Origin: Hoplostethus atlanticus | Lineage: Eukaryota; Chordata; Actinopteri; Trachichthyiformes; Trachichthyidae | Length of the DNA stretch: 64,000 nucleotides | Direction: 5' to 3' | Assembly (NCBI GenBank): GCA_034670405.1 | Contig: JAXDDX010000226.1 | Coordinates: 229,001-293,000 of the forward strand | In this document: positions 39,980 to 51,051 of the stretch, piece by piece | Numbering within the stretch: the stretch's first letter is position 1 | How the letters are laid out: every line of letters starts with the position of its first letter | Notes under the pieces: model-generated | What the model was told of the DNA's origin: nothing | Databases searched by the model: none | The model's input: the letters and a program-made list of their open reading frames with translations, nothing else | Translations under genes and position numbers: made by a program

Positions 39980-42900
39980 AAACCAAAAATGACATGAATT
40001 CAGTGTTTCCCTAGGGTGGATTTAGACCATCACAGGACACCAAAACTCCTCATTGAAAGCCATTCGTTGAAATAAGAAGAATAAAAGGAGGTTGGAGGTG
40101 GACAACACTGACTGGCTGATATCCAATTTTTACTAAAAGGCCAATAGAGACTTGTTATATCTGCAAACCAATATCTCTAACCATATTATGTAGTTGTAAC
40201 GTTACCCAGTTTGTCTTGTGTACACTGATGCTGCGGCTCTATCATGGTTTGCAGCTCCGTACTCTGCAGCAGGTAGCTCTTCAACTGAGTCATCATCTGC
40301 CTGATCTCCTGTAGCAGCTCGGTGGAGGAGGGGTGGCGCGACATGGTCTCCAGGGTGAACGCACGGTGCTCTTTCACCTGAATGCAAAAAAAAGAATACG
40401 GTGCATGCTTCATTAGCACTTGAAGAATGTGATAATATGATAGACTTCAGTAGCACTTGAAGAATGTGATAATATGATAGACTTCAGTAGCACTTGGTGA
40501 ATGTCTCGACAGCATCAGGTTCAAGCATTAGTTTTCTTGTTTGTAGAATTTAGGAGAGAGTTGTTAATGTTGACTTCTGTGTAAGTGCTCGCTCACCAGA
40601 TTGCCGAAGTAGCTCAGAGGGTCCCTGGCCAGCTCTACGATGCGTTGTGTGAGGCGCCGGTCGTGGCTGATGAGCCCGGTGAGGACGGTGGACAGGCGAT
40701 GCCGGGCCCGGTCCAGCATGAGGGTGGTGGGGGTTCTCTTCACGGCTGCCTTGGGGCTGCGGCCGTCTGCACCGCGGCTGGGAAGGAGTACAGAAAGCCT
40801 TTATGAAACACATTCACATGATAACTTTTAATAACTTTTGAGTCTCGTCCGTCCTTCCAGGCTTACTTGTTGTTTTGCTCCTGCTCCTGGTTCGGCTCTC
40901 CTTCTTCCTCGGTGCTGCTGGTAGAGCAGGAGTCGGGGTCGGTTCCCACCACGGCGCCTCCCTGCGGCGAGTACAGGGACACGTCTGGCCGCCGCACCGG
41001 GGAGGGAGGGCCGATTCTCATCCCAGTACTCTGATTGGCTGCTCCGCCTCCGGCGGGGTTGGGGATTGATGGTGCTTGCTGGGAAGGTTGTTTCCTCCTC
41101 GGCGGAGGGACTGGACGGGAGGGCTTCTTTACAGGAGCTGGATTTGTGTTTATCCTCCTCTCCTTCTTTGTCCATTTTCATCTGTCTCTCCTCCCTCGCT
41201 ACCTCTTTCACCCTTTCCTCCTCGCCTTCGTTTTTCGCCTCCTCCTCTCGATGCTGGCCACTGCTGCAGCAATTCTCTCGTTCAGCTACCTCGTCTGTCA
41301 AAGCTGAACTAGTTCCTGTTTTCCCCTCTCCTCTCTCGCCTCCTCCCTCTTGTTCACTTTTCTTAGCAAGGTTATTATGGCCCTTCTCTCTTTCCTCTCC
41401 TCCCTCTAGGTCAGTGTTTTTTTTCCTGGAGGAGGTGCGTCGCAGAGGAGCGGGAGGCAGAGGGGGCGCAGTTCGGCTCTGCGAGGGGACGGGAGGCCTC
41501 AACGGGGGAGGTGATGTTAACACCAACTTCCTCTCTTCTCTCAGCCCTTCTCCTCCCCTTCCTTCCTGTTTTCTTTCAGCGGGTGAGGTGAGAGAAGAGG
41601 AGGTATTAACCAAGGAGGGAGCAGAGGAGAAGAGGGCCAACCCGATCCCTGAGCCCAGGCTGGGGGGTCGAGGCGGGGGTCGCTTGTATTTTGGCGACAT
41701 TTTCTGGTCTGGTGTGGACTTACTATGACCTCTGACCTCCGGCTTCTTTTTCAGGTTTTCGCCATTCTGCAGGGAGTTGGAGTTAGAGGCGGAGTTTACA
41801 AGGTTGGAGATAGGGGAGGGGTTCATGTCCTTGTTGGCATCTTCCTCCACAGCGACTGGGTTGACGTACCAGTACAAACTGGGCTGACTGCTGCGGTTCT
41901 GATCCAAAACCACGTCCTGGTCCTCTGCCTGCTTGTTCAGATCGGACGCCCAGAAATCTGCAGCACACACGGCCAGAGTTGAGAAGGCTGATGGTGATAT
42001 TTTATCAGATTGCTCATTGCCTGGGTTTCATAGTTTTCCATTTAGTCTCAGATCATATTCACAAGAAAACTAGTCTTCTTATTCTGGCTCATATATAAAT
42101 TACTGATATGTATCTTGTTAAATGAACATATAAAAAAATGAAACAAAATATATATGAAAATATATGATATGGTTTAATCTATTTTAAACTAAATCTAATG
42201 ATGACCACATACATGGCATACCTACCTGTCCCCATAGCAGAGATGGCCTCCACCTCCTCCTTCTTAGCTGCCATGCTGATGACCCTGGGTAACCTCAGCG
42301 GGACGGCCAGGACGTCCCTGATTGGTGCATTCAACAATTAAACAGCAGCAAGTGAGTTCAACAAGATGACATATACGCATAATACGTGGAGAAGGTACGG
42401 GTCAATCTGTGTGTGTGTGTGTGTGTGCGTGCGCGCGCATATAGTGCGTATGCGTGGATGTGCATGTGCTATGTGTTTATATTCATGTGCGTGTACATGT
42501 GCGTGCACGTGTATGTGTCCAGGAACCTGTAAAGAAGGAAAAGTCAGACACGTCAGAGCCATGCGCGCGAGAAAAACTGTAAAGCCTGCAGCACAATTTG
42601 TGTTGTAGCGGATGGAAAGACCATACCTTTAGTTCTTGGAGCCTGGATTTTAAACGGGCGCTACCTTGACATTGATACACACGGTAATTTGATATTTGGT
42701 TTACTAGCTAATGTTTCGGGTGTTTTCACAGTAAATGTCGGTTGATAAATAGGTCAACTCTTAAACTATTTTTGGGATGTGACCGGAACGGACGCGACGT
42801 TTTCAACCACTGCTGTGAAGGTAAGGAGATAACGTTAACTTCACTAGAGCTTATTCTGAAGGGTAAAGTTAAATACACATCGACACGCCCATTCATCTTT

Positions 42901-44357
42901 ATGCTACCAACCGCCGCTAGCTGATAAAATATATTGTTGGTGCAATTTCAGAGCATTAGCGCTAATTAGCAAACAGTAGGCTACCTATATTATTAGCTTT
43001 GGAGTTTGTCTCCCTTTAAGGCTCACGTGCATTGCTCTGACGTGTACGCGCATGTATATATATGCATTTATTTGTGCGCGCGCGCGCGCGGACAAATGTG
43101 TGTGTCTGTGTGTGTCTGTGTGTGTCTGTGTGTGTGTCCAGTATTACCTGCTGACACAGTAGAAGGACACCAGTTTGAAGATGTCATCAAAAACCAGAGA
43201 GGAACCTTCTAAGTGGACAACTGAGACAGAAAACACATCAGATAACTCGCGAGAGCATCACTAACTGATCTACCACTTATTAGGAGCAATTTATCATTTT
43301 TATTGGAAAAACGGGACAAAAACGCATTCACATATTATATTAGTGTGGAATTTGGAGCTATAATATCAACTGTAATTGTATTACCTCACCAAATCTGCCT
43401 AACCAACTCGGACATTTCTATTAATTACTAGTAGTGATGTAGGGATACCTACATGTCTTGTGTTGTTTGACCATCAGGTTGTGTGTGAGTGGCGCCCCCT
43501 GTCCGTCAGGTAGGCGCACTGACAGCATCATTCCCTGGTCCTCTGTGCTCTGAACCAGGAACGCCTGAAAATGTCAACATCAGTGGGTGCAATATTCAGG
43601 TCAGCACAAAACACACAGTTACAGTGATTTCATATTAAAATCTTGTTTGCACCCCTGATAATTTTCACCAAAACCAGCACAGCAACCAGACTAGAGCACA
43701 AATCTAAAACATTGGGTCTAGAAGTCACATGTAAAATACTGAGGTTTGATCACCTCTAAAATATCAGGTTCAGAACACAGAGCAAAATGTTATGTGTGTG
43801 TGCCTGTATTAGGGTTTGACCGCTTTCTTTTTGAAGGCTGATACCTATGTTGTTTGGATTGAAGCTGCTGGTAGCTGGTATTTTGTGCCCATATTCAAAA
43901 CCTTTCAGTGTTACAATATCATGCCAAAAATGGCCCAAAACGTTAACATATTCAGTGTTTTCCCCATAATTGTATTCCTGTCAGGGTGGAAAAGCCTCTC
44001 AAACAGCATTTAGACCGTCATGGGACACTAAAACTCTCCATTGAAATCCAGGATAATAATAAACATATTCAAGAACTAAGAAAACAGCCTTGTTTTTAAC
44101 TTAACAACAATGCATTTTTTACTTTATCCAATGGGCTTTTAAAGGGTGTCTGAAGTGGTCAGATAATTTCCTCAACCCATAGAGGAGCCTTCTTCACATG
44201 ACAACAGCAATATTCAAGCATCAAAATGTCACATTATAATTCAGTTCAGGTTAAGGGCTTCCCATAAACAGGGTATTGATCCAGTAAATATGTAATCAAT
44301 CAGCCTGGAGTATAGCAATCATATCAAAGGTGGATTGAACTAACTACACAAATGACT

Positions 44358-44425
<68 letters not shown>

Positions 44426-45345
44426 TCACCCCAGCTGTCTCTCTCTCCATTATGCCAGTGGTTTTGTCTGGGCTGAGTCCTTTGGGGTGCCATACTGAAG
44501 CACTCCCAACCAGCCGATCTATGGGGCTCAGGACTGGAGGAGATGAGGGGGGTGGAGAAAAGAGGGGAGGAGGAGGAGGAGAAGAGGAGAGAGTTGGGGA
44601 CAAAGGAGGAGAAGCAGCAGGAGGAGGAAGAGAGGGAGTAAAATCAGAGGAGATTGGTGGAGAAATAGGGATGGTAGGGTGGAAAGTAAGCAGAGGAGAG
44701 GGAGTTGGGGAGGCGGGAATAGGGGAGAGAGGAGGAGGAAGAGAGGGAGGAGGAGGATTGGAGGAGAGAGGAGGAGGAGGATTTGAGGAGAGAAGAGGAG
44801 GAAGGGAGGGAGGGGGAGGATTGGAGGAGAGAGGAGGAATGGAGGAGAGAGGAAGAAGGGAGGGAGGGGGAGGAATGGAGGAGAGAGGAGGGGGGGAGAA
44901 TTTGGAGACAGAAGGAAGAGAGGGAGAAGGAGGATTGGAGGAGAGAAGAAGAGGAAGGGAGGGAGGAGGAGGATTGGAGGACAGAAGAGGAAGGGAGGGA
45001 GGGGGAGGATTAGAGGAGAGAAGAGGAGGAAGGGATGGAGGGGGAGGTTTGGAGGAGAGAGGAGAAGGAAGGGAGGGAGGGGAAATATTGGAGGAGACAG
45101 GAGGGGAGGAGGATTTGGAGACAGAAGGAGGGAGAGGAGGAGGGAGGGATGGAGGTGTAGATGGAGGAAGAGGAGGACGAGAAGGGAGCTGAGAGGGCTT
45201 TGTTGTAGGAGGTGGCGGTTTGGGTCGACATGGCCTGGAGGGAGGCAGGGAGGAAGGGAGGGGGGGTGAAGAGAGAGGAGAAGATGGAGGGATGGAGGAG
45301 GGAACGGCGTGAGTGTCGAGCGCTCCTGTCAGCGGGCTTGATTGG
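35761..45345 (-). CDS. rin3: Ras and Rab interactor 3-like (rin3), 13 exons seen, 5' end not found
   Basis: RIN proteins are guanine-nucleotide exchange factors for Rab5-family GTPases on endosomes and bind activated Ras. Exons in transcript order: 45345-44430, 43564-43453, 43220-43148, 42317-42226, 41957-40867, 40777-40597, 40377-40206, 39934-39813, 39492-39306, 38641-38510, 38382-38216, 36824-36710, 36026-35761. Domains in order: Pro/Ser-rich region, SH2 (VWHPKGL ... LEGSSLVFDDIFKLVSFYCV), Pro-rich SH3-binding region (YKRPPPRPPSLGSGIGLALF), RIN homology, VPS9 (HGADDFLPVMMYVLARSNLA, LDVEYTMELMDPSL, GSYYLTTTYGALEHI), RA-like C-terminus and acidic tail. DSIHRWERRRTLNK matches RIN3 better than RIN1 or RIN2 as I remember them, and linkage with human chromosome 14 genes agrees. 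Exon 41957-40867 contains an unresolved frame change. Confidence 0.9.
38216..39934 (-). CDS. rin3: rin3 RIN homology and VPS9 exchange domain exons
   Basis: Exons 39934-39813, 39492-39306, 38641-38510 and 38382-38216. They encode KSVLKPLREPIYRSLEKLH, MEYSPQRKIELLLKTCKIIY, RTHGADDFLPVMMYVL with the conserved Asp and Pro of VPS9 domains, and GSYYLTTTYGALEHI with the conserved Tyr and Thr. The Rab5-type exchange activity is therefore likely intact. Confidence 0.9.
38387..38423. repeat. (CA)n microsatellite at a rin3 acceptor
   Basis: On the rin3 strand (TG)n ends in TAG at the exon starting 38382. Confidence 0.9.
38936..39187 (-). mobile_element. dispersed repeat, copy 1, rin3 intron
   Basis: In reverse orientation this matches 46940-47230 over about 250 bp. 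Shared words include gatcacctgtca, caaacagtgtgtcca, cgctgctcatgctaac and tacccagttcttc. There is no coding capacity; the class is unknown. Confidence 0.8.
39222..39275 (-). pseudogene. tandem copy of the 3' end of a rin3 exon, with its donor
   Basis: On the minus strand it reads LLRTFRIIDSSMSVSCPG before GTGGC, against LLKTCKIIYDSMSVSSPG before GTCAGG in the exon ending at 39306. The spacing is about 80 bp. The frame is still open but the upstream part of the exon was not copied. Confidence 0.85.
39540..39775. repeat. (ACT)n trinucleotide array in a rin3 intron
   Basis: Imperfect ACT/ATT triplets, the same kind of repeat as in two gphn introns. Confidence 0.9.
40415..40500. repeat. 37-bp tandem repeat, two copies plus a partial third
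   Basis: Copies of a unit beginning agcacttgaagaatgtgata start at 40415 and 40452, with a partial copy at 40489, in a rin3 intron. Confidence 0.9.
40867..41957 (-). CDS. rin3: rin3 large Pro-rich exon with an internal frame conflict
   Basis: The exon starts in frame with DFWASDLNKQAEDQDVV, SLYWYVNPVAVEED and KRPPPRPPSLGSG. Its end must be read one frame over to give RRPDVSLYSPQGGAVVGTDP and TSSTEEEGEPNQEQEQ, which then joins correctly to NRGADGRSPKAA in the next exon. The length, 1,091, leaves the wrong phase by one base. Somewhere between about 41030 and 41300 there is an extra or missing base, or an unrecognised short intron. Confidence 0.85.
43453..44520 (-). CDS. rin3: rin3 SH2 domain N-terminal half
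   Basis: Exons 44430 (end) and 43564-43453 give IDRLVGSASVW, MERETAGAFLVQSTEDQG and SVRLPDG, the alpha-A to beta-D part of a RIN SH2. The signature FLVR is FLVQ here, so the phosphotyrosine-contacting arginine is absent. From memory RIN2 has FLVH and RIN1/RIN3 have FLVR. Confidence 0.85.
43808..44060 (+). mobile_element. hAT-like repeat fragment in a rin3 intron
   Basis: It starts attagggtttgaccgct, like the MITE terminus at base 43, and includes cagtgttttcccc and a gggacactaaaactctccat stretch that recurs at about 40003-40065 (caggacaccaaaactcctca). The right end was not identified. Confidence 0.5.
44359..44424. repeat. (GT)n microsatellite at a rin3 donor
   Basis: On the rin3 strand the donor GTGAGA of the SH2 exon (end 44430) is followed directly by (CA)n. 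Confidence 0.95.
44430..45345 (-). CDS. rin3: rin3 Pro/Ser-rich repeat exon joined to the start of the SH2 domain
   Basis: Reading back from the SH2 (SPIDRLVGSASVWHPKGL) in the same minus-strand frame, I found no stop for 305 codons, up to an acceptor (tttctccag) at 45346. The length, 1 + 915 bases, agrees with phase 0 at the 44430 donor. The sequence is a tandem repeat of units such as LSSNPPPPSLPPL, preceded by KPPPPTTKPSQLPSRPPLPP, a strong SH3-ligand type. The plus strand is GA-rich with a shadow frame. Coding status rests on the open frame, phase and acceptor; the upstream exon is missing. Confidence 0.7.
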
Positions 45346-45642
45346 CTGGAGAAACAGAAAGGTTACCACAGGTCAAAGCTGCACTAGACAACTGGTGAAC
45401 TTCAATACAAGATGTAACGTTGGTGAGTCACTCACTGCTGTTTACGAGTCACTTTGGACAGTAGCAAGAATTTCTGAGTATGACGTTACTCAGTACACCA
45501 AGACGCCCCAAAAGGCATTGCTGCTACGTAACCTCCTTAGCCGTGCGTCATCAAGCCCATAACGGCGGACAGAGAAACGGCCCTGACTGGCGCCAGCCAG
45601 ACCCCAACCAAGTATAAATGTAAGTAACATTAATCTTATACA

Positions 45643-46115
45643 CACTACCGGTCAAAGGTTTTAGAACACCCCCATTTTTCCAGTTATTATTGAAATTTAA
45701 GCAATTCAAGTCCAAAGGTTTAGGTCAGCAAAAACTGAAAAATAATGTCAATTACAGAGCCAAGGTTTAAGTGAGTCAAAAGGCACTTGGAAACTCTGAC
45801 AGGAAGAGGTCTGACCCAAAGCCACAACAGAATCAGAAGACAAGTTTCTGAGAGTCAACAGCTTCAAGCACAGCTTAACACTGGTTGAGGTGAGCAAGTC
45901 TCAGTTTCAACTGTGAAGAGAAGACTTCCAGCTGCAGGTTTGACAGGTTGAGTGGCAGTAAGGAAGCCATTGCTAAGATGGCAAAATAAGAAAAAGAGGC
46001 TTGCCTGGGCCATGAAGCACCGCCAGTGGACTACTAAAGACTGGAAGGAGGTCTTATGGACCGATGAATCAAAATTGGAAAAATGGAGATGTTCTAAAAC
46101 TTTTGGCCGGTAGTG
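45643..46115 (+). mobile_element. internally deleted Tc1/mariner element, 473 bp
   Basis: Ends are inverted: the left begins CACTACCGGTCAAAGG with TTTTAGAACA following; the right ends with the complement of CACTACCGGCCAAAAG. TA flanks the right end (46116). Inside, a transposase fragment is readable (RLAWAMKHRQWTTKDWKEVL then WTDESK), carrying the first catalytic Asp; the rest of the catalytic domain is gone. It is non-autonomous. Confidence 0.9.
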
Positions 46116-46933
46116 TATGTCATTAAATATGATTGAAATAGTGATAGATTGCTTGTTTTGTATAACATGTTAGCCTACGTCCGGTAGGTAGTTTACCATA
46201 CAGGTTAGCGAGTTGGCTGCTTTTTTTACGCGTCATGCCATAGATGTGACCCATCCTGCATGGGATTGAAAACCTCACATAACCTTAATCTGTCAAAGGG
46301 ATGCATGTGTAGTTATACATAAATAGCTGATGACCAGTTAGTCCTGCTGATCAAGGTCCATTCTGATAGCTGAATAACAACGGCTTAAATGTTTCAGGAA
46401 ACCTTTCAATTATTATAAGAGTGAAAGGGAGAAGAACCCAACTCACTTGGTTCTCTTTGCTTTCACTTTGTCCCACGTCCCGTGACATCTTTTTCTGGGT
46501 TACCTCAGGTCTGATAACTTTACCTAGTCACACTACAGCACCCATCTTTTTATGGCTTTTGGATGACAGTAGACATTGTGCTTGCTCGTGTGACATAGAT
46601 ACAATTTACATCTAATCTTAAAAAATATAACATAATTGTATTTAATCTGACTATTCCTTATCTTTTGTCTAACATCACCACGTGAACTAATTTTCCTGAG
46701 CAATGTCAAAACAATGCAGTCCACTATCCTGTGCAGTGTGCAGTAATGAATTCTTTCTCCTGATGCAGTGTAATTGTTTTTAACTGGATTTATCATATAA
46801 TTATCATTTGACTAGTGGCGCACAGTTTGTCTTAATTATAATAATCAGTTGATTGTTGTTTTTGCTGTTTTGTAGGAGCTGAAGGCACCCCACACAGAGC
46901 TGAGACCAGAAGGAGGACAGGCCACTGCTGCAA

Positions 46934-47566
46934 ATCTAGTCTCCATCTTTGTTGCTCAGTGCTCATTACTGTGGTGTTTCTTCACTACACTTCCCAGTGA
47001 TCACCTGTCAGTCAAACAGTGTGTCCATTACTGTGACGTCTTTTTTTCCTTGGACTTTCTGTTGATGGAGTTTGAGTCTCTGTAGGTGGCGCTCTTTTCT
47101 TTGTCTGTTCCGCCACGGTGGCTATCGCTGCTCATGCTAACTACCCAGTTCTTCTGTTTATTCCAAACAAACCAGAAACATAAACCCATCACTTCCCGTG
47201 CGCCAGAGGATTTGTCCTAGGAAAGACCTACCCAACACAAATTTGAAATCATCTGGCTAGAGGTTGAATCATAGAATAGAATAGAATAGAATTGATTTTA
47301 AGGTCCTACTTGTAACTTTTAAGGCTCTACATTGTCTGGCCCGAAGTTACATCACTGACCTTCTAACCCCCCATGAGCCGGAGTGTAATCTGAGATCTTC
47401 AGGCAGGGCACTTCTGACCGTCCCATATGATGAGGCTTTTTTGTAATATGTGTCTTCTTTTTATTCTCTTTTATTATTTCCTGTTAAGCACTTTGTAACT
47501 ATGTAACTAAGTGCTATACAAATAAAGTTTATCATTATTATTGTGTTATATCAATCAGATAGAGAG
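46934..47566 (+). mobile_element. dispersed repeat, copy 2, interrupted by a LINE
   Basis: 46934-47271 matches copy 1 (38936-39187, reversed), and its last part, with 47541-47566, matches copy 3 at 54829-54966. The sequence between 47272 and 47540 is a separate insertion. Confidence 0.8.
47272..47540 (+). mobile_element. 5'-truncated LINE inserted in the dispersed repeat
   Basis: A plus frame reads KALHCLARSYITDLLTPHEP then LRSSGRALLTVP, the C-terminal signature of a fish non-LTR reverse transcriptase. It is followed by the tail agcactttgtaactatg, gtgctatacaaataaag and a (ATT)n end. Confidence 0.85.
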
Positions 47567-49773
47567 TGAAAGTTAAAAATATAAATTCTATTAGTGTCAG
47601 TGTGATTGCAGCTTTGTTTTCAGGGTGACTTTGCTTAAGAGCAGCCAACCACAAACTAGCGTTATAGCTACATGTTCTGCCTATTGCTGCAGTACGGTGG
47701 ATGCAGCTGAGCAGCCAGCTAAATGTAATTGGCCATTGGACGGCTTGTGGTGAGGCGGCTTCACCTTTTAAGCTTGAGAGATGAGACGAACAACTTGATT
47801 TGTATTCTCCTGTATTCTGCTGCAACTAGTGATAGCTGAGCGATAGCATGTCCGTATTCATTCACTTTAAGCTGTCCTGCCTGCCGTTGGTACAAACCGC
47901 AGCTGGCAGGTTTTTAACCAGGACATAACAGAGTGAAGACTCAGTTTTAGCCTCATTACACTGGATTTCACTGCAGTTCAGAATTCATTTTAAGTCTGAT
48001 TAAGCATTTTCAAAGCAATGCATGATTGTATTGCAAATCTTTTAACAGACTTTGAGTAAAAGGGCAGCCTTAGGACAACAGACAAACCCCTGCTGACTAT
48101 GCCTACGTTTAGACTAAAAACCAACAGTGTTCAGTCATTTTCTAAACTTGCTTTTAATGGTTACATTTGATATATCCCTTTGTAATGTTGATTTTAAACA
48201 GTCACAGAGTTTTGTTAAAGGCTTCATGTAGTCTATAAAAGTGTCGCTGTTACTATTTGAAATGTAGCAGCTGCTGTACTAACATACATGACCCGTTTTG
48301 AGGCCCTCTAGTGATCAGAACAAGCTGGCAGATGGTAAAATAAAGTTTAACCCCTTTAAAAACACTGGTAAAAAGTCAAAGGTATAAGACTGAATAAAGA
48401 GTTTGTATCATGTCTTAAGATTTTCAAAATGCCCTCATGCACCATTTGAGTCACATGCTCGAACTGATGTGTGGATGTTTTAAACCACATATAATCCAGC
48501 CGTGAGGTGACGTCACTCTGCTTTGAATGCAGAACCTAGGAAACCACATGACTACAGGTCCCAAGCCAAGCATGTTATAGCTCACTCAAAGTGGTTAAGT
48601 CAGCTAAATTTTAGATTTGTGAATTGACACTAGAGCATTCTTAGAAAACGGACACTTCCAAAAAAAAAAGCCCCAAAGAGCCTGTTCACATTTGTTTTTG
48701 ATGATGTCAGCGCTCTTCGCAGCCCTTTGACTGAGACGGCATCATTTTGCATGACCTAATATGACGTTTTGGAAAGTCATTGAACGTATTCAGATAATAG
48801 CAACTAATTTTTTACACCAGTTTTTCCCAAAGAAATGAAACGAACAACCACCCGCATTTTGGTCCTGACTCACATTTCATAACACTCTCACTTAATAACG
48901 GAAAATGGCGCTTGCTATACATTTAGAGCTAAACAAACAAACAGCTGGCACCACGTCCAGTAAGTAAGAATGACTAGTAATAGATAATATACTTCTATTG
49001 ATTTGGATAGTCTTAATCTTCTGAGAAGACCGGGTGTTTGGACTCAAAGTGGTCCTAAAAACTGAAGTGTTCTGACTGAAACACACTCCGACACTCGGGC
49101 AGTTTACATTCAAAAGAAAACATACGGCCACTAATGTTCAGACCACACCACCACAGCTCTGTGGTGCGATTAATGCATTCAAATTTTTCTTCCGTTACAC
49201 ATGCAGACACAGCAGTGCAGTGACATGCAGTACATGTTCACACAAAGACACCCATGATACCGGGAACTCGTATTTAGAGCAAGGAAAAGACTTTGGTGGT
49301 CATTGACCTATATTAGCTGGTCAGTGAGTCATCACATCTGTTTTTTCCTGCTCTGGTTTTCTGACTTTAGACCCTCAACCCACCCACCCCCTCCTCTGCT
49401 CCATGACAGTAACAACCCCCCTGCCTGTATAGAATACAGTTTCTCCACCATATTTCCATTTCCAAGTAAAAACTCACCCCGTGTCCTGGGAAACAACGCT
49501 GGCTTCCATCATATTTCCACTGTTTGAAAGTTTGCTCCGTCAGTCTCTCTCTCTCTGTCTCTCTCTACTCCATTCAAAACCCCGCCTCTGCTCTGCTCCC
49601 TTTCCTCTTTCTGTTGCTCGGAGCAGGACTGAAAAAGGAAAAACTAAAGGGCAAAGAAAAGTCTGTTTGTCTCTGTCAGCCCTCCCTCTGTTTCTGCCTC
49701 AACTTCCTGAGCTGATACTCAGGCAGGAAGAGACCGAACACTTTGGTCAAACCAAACTCCCCCCTGCACTCTC

Positions 49774-49814
<41 letters not shown>

Positions 49815-51015
49815 CACTGTTTAGTTCTATCACACCCTCACACTTTGTGTTTTATGCAAACACACACATACTTTCTATCGCCTTCAAGTTTAGGCGTATC
49901 TGTATAGGAAATGGTTTTGGGACTCGTAGAAAGATGTTCACAAACGTTTGGAGACCTATTGCATATCAACATGTTTGAATGTGTGAAAATGTGTTAAAAA
50001 TATCTGATCAAATGTTTGATACCACGCTGACATTATTGATCTTGTTCTTTCTTTTAATGCTGTTCCTTTTCTTATGACATCTATTATATAGACGCTGAGT
50101 GAATCCCATATATCTGCCCTAAATAGTCAGCAAATGCTGTTTCAGCCCTCCCTTCTCCTCGTCCCTCCTCTCGAACCTAAAGATTTCCAGATGCTCCCCA
50201 GCTTAAAGTCTGGAATGTACAACTGCATGTTTCCCGCAAGCTTCACCTTTCTCTACCCCCCCCCCCCCCCCGCCAATCTTCCCTCCCCTTTCCTGCAAGC
50301 TTTCCTCCCCCCTATCTTCCCAGTTTTCCTCCCGTCACATCTCACAAACAGTGTTTTAATATGACCGCTTCTCCCTTTTCTCCTCCCTTCCCCCATGTTC
50401 CTGTCCTTCTCTCTTTTGTTGTTCATAACCTCTTTGTGTCTCTTCTGTCTCCCTCCCTAGTGGGTGATTTGTTTAGACTTGGGTTGGTCTTCCCTCACGG
50501 TAAAGTTGTTAAACCGATATATCACCCGCTACTGGCCTATATTTAAAAACAGTCAGTGTCATCCACCTCTGATATTACGAAGGATTTCTCTCCACAGCTT
50601 CAGGGGGGTCAGCCTGTAAAACCTGCCTCACCCTGCCTAAAGGTGCTGCTGGCCCACCTAAAAGAATTCCATCAGTATGGCTTTCAGTGGAAAGGTTTAG
50701 TCTCCTGTGATGGTCTAAATGCCACAGGCTTTTCCACCCTGACAAGAAACAAATCTGGGGGAAACTGAGTATTTGTCATTTTGGGGGCATGGAAATTTAA
50801 AGATCTTGAATATTGGCAAAAAATATTGAGGGTGGCCTTCAAAAAATGTAATTTACAAGCCATTTTGTATTGTTCATAATGTTGAACATAACACTCAAAG
50901 TAAAATCACTCCATGATGCTGTGTTCTCTCTCTTTTAGCCCTCAGTTCAGTTACCCCAATATCAATAGATACTAAGGTTCATTGATTAAATAATATGTGA
51001 CAACAATGTGTGCAT

Positions 51016-51051
<36 letters not shown>

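Noticed and set aside
44359..45192. 277-codon plus-strand frame rich in Gly/Glu/Arg
   Set aside because: Antisense shadow of the purine-rich strand of the rin3 Pro/Ser exon; it starts inside a (GT)n repeat and has no splice or conservation support.
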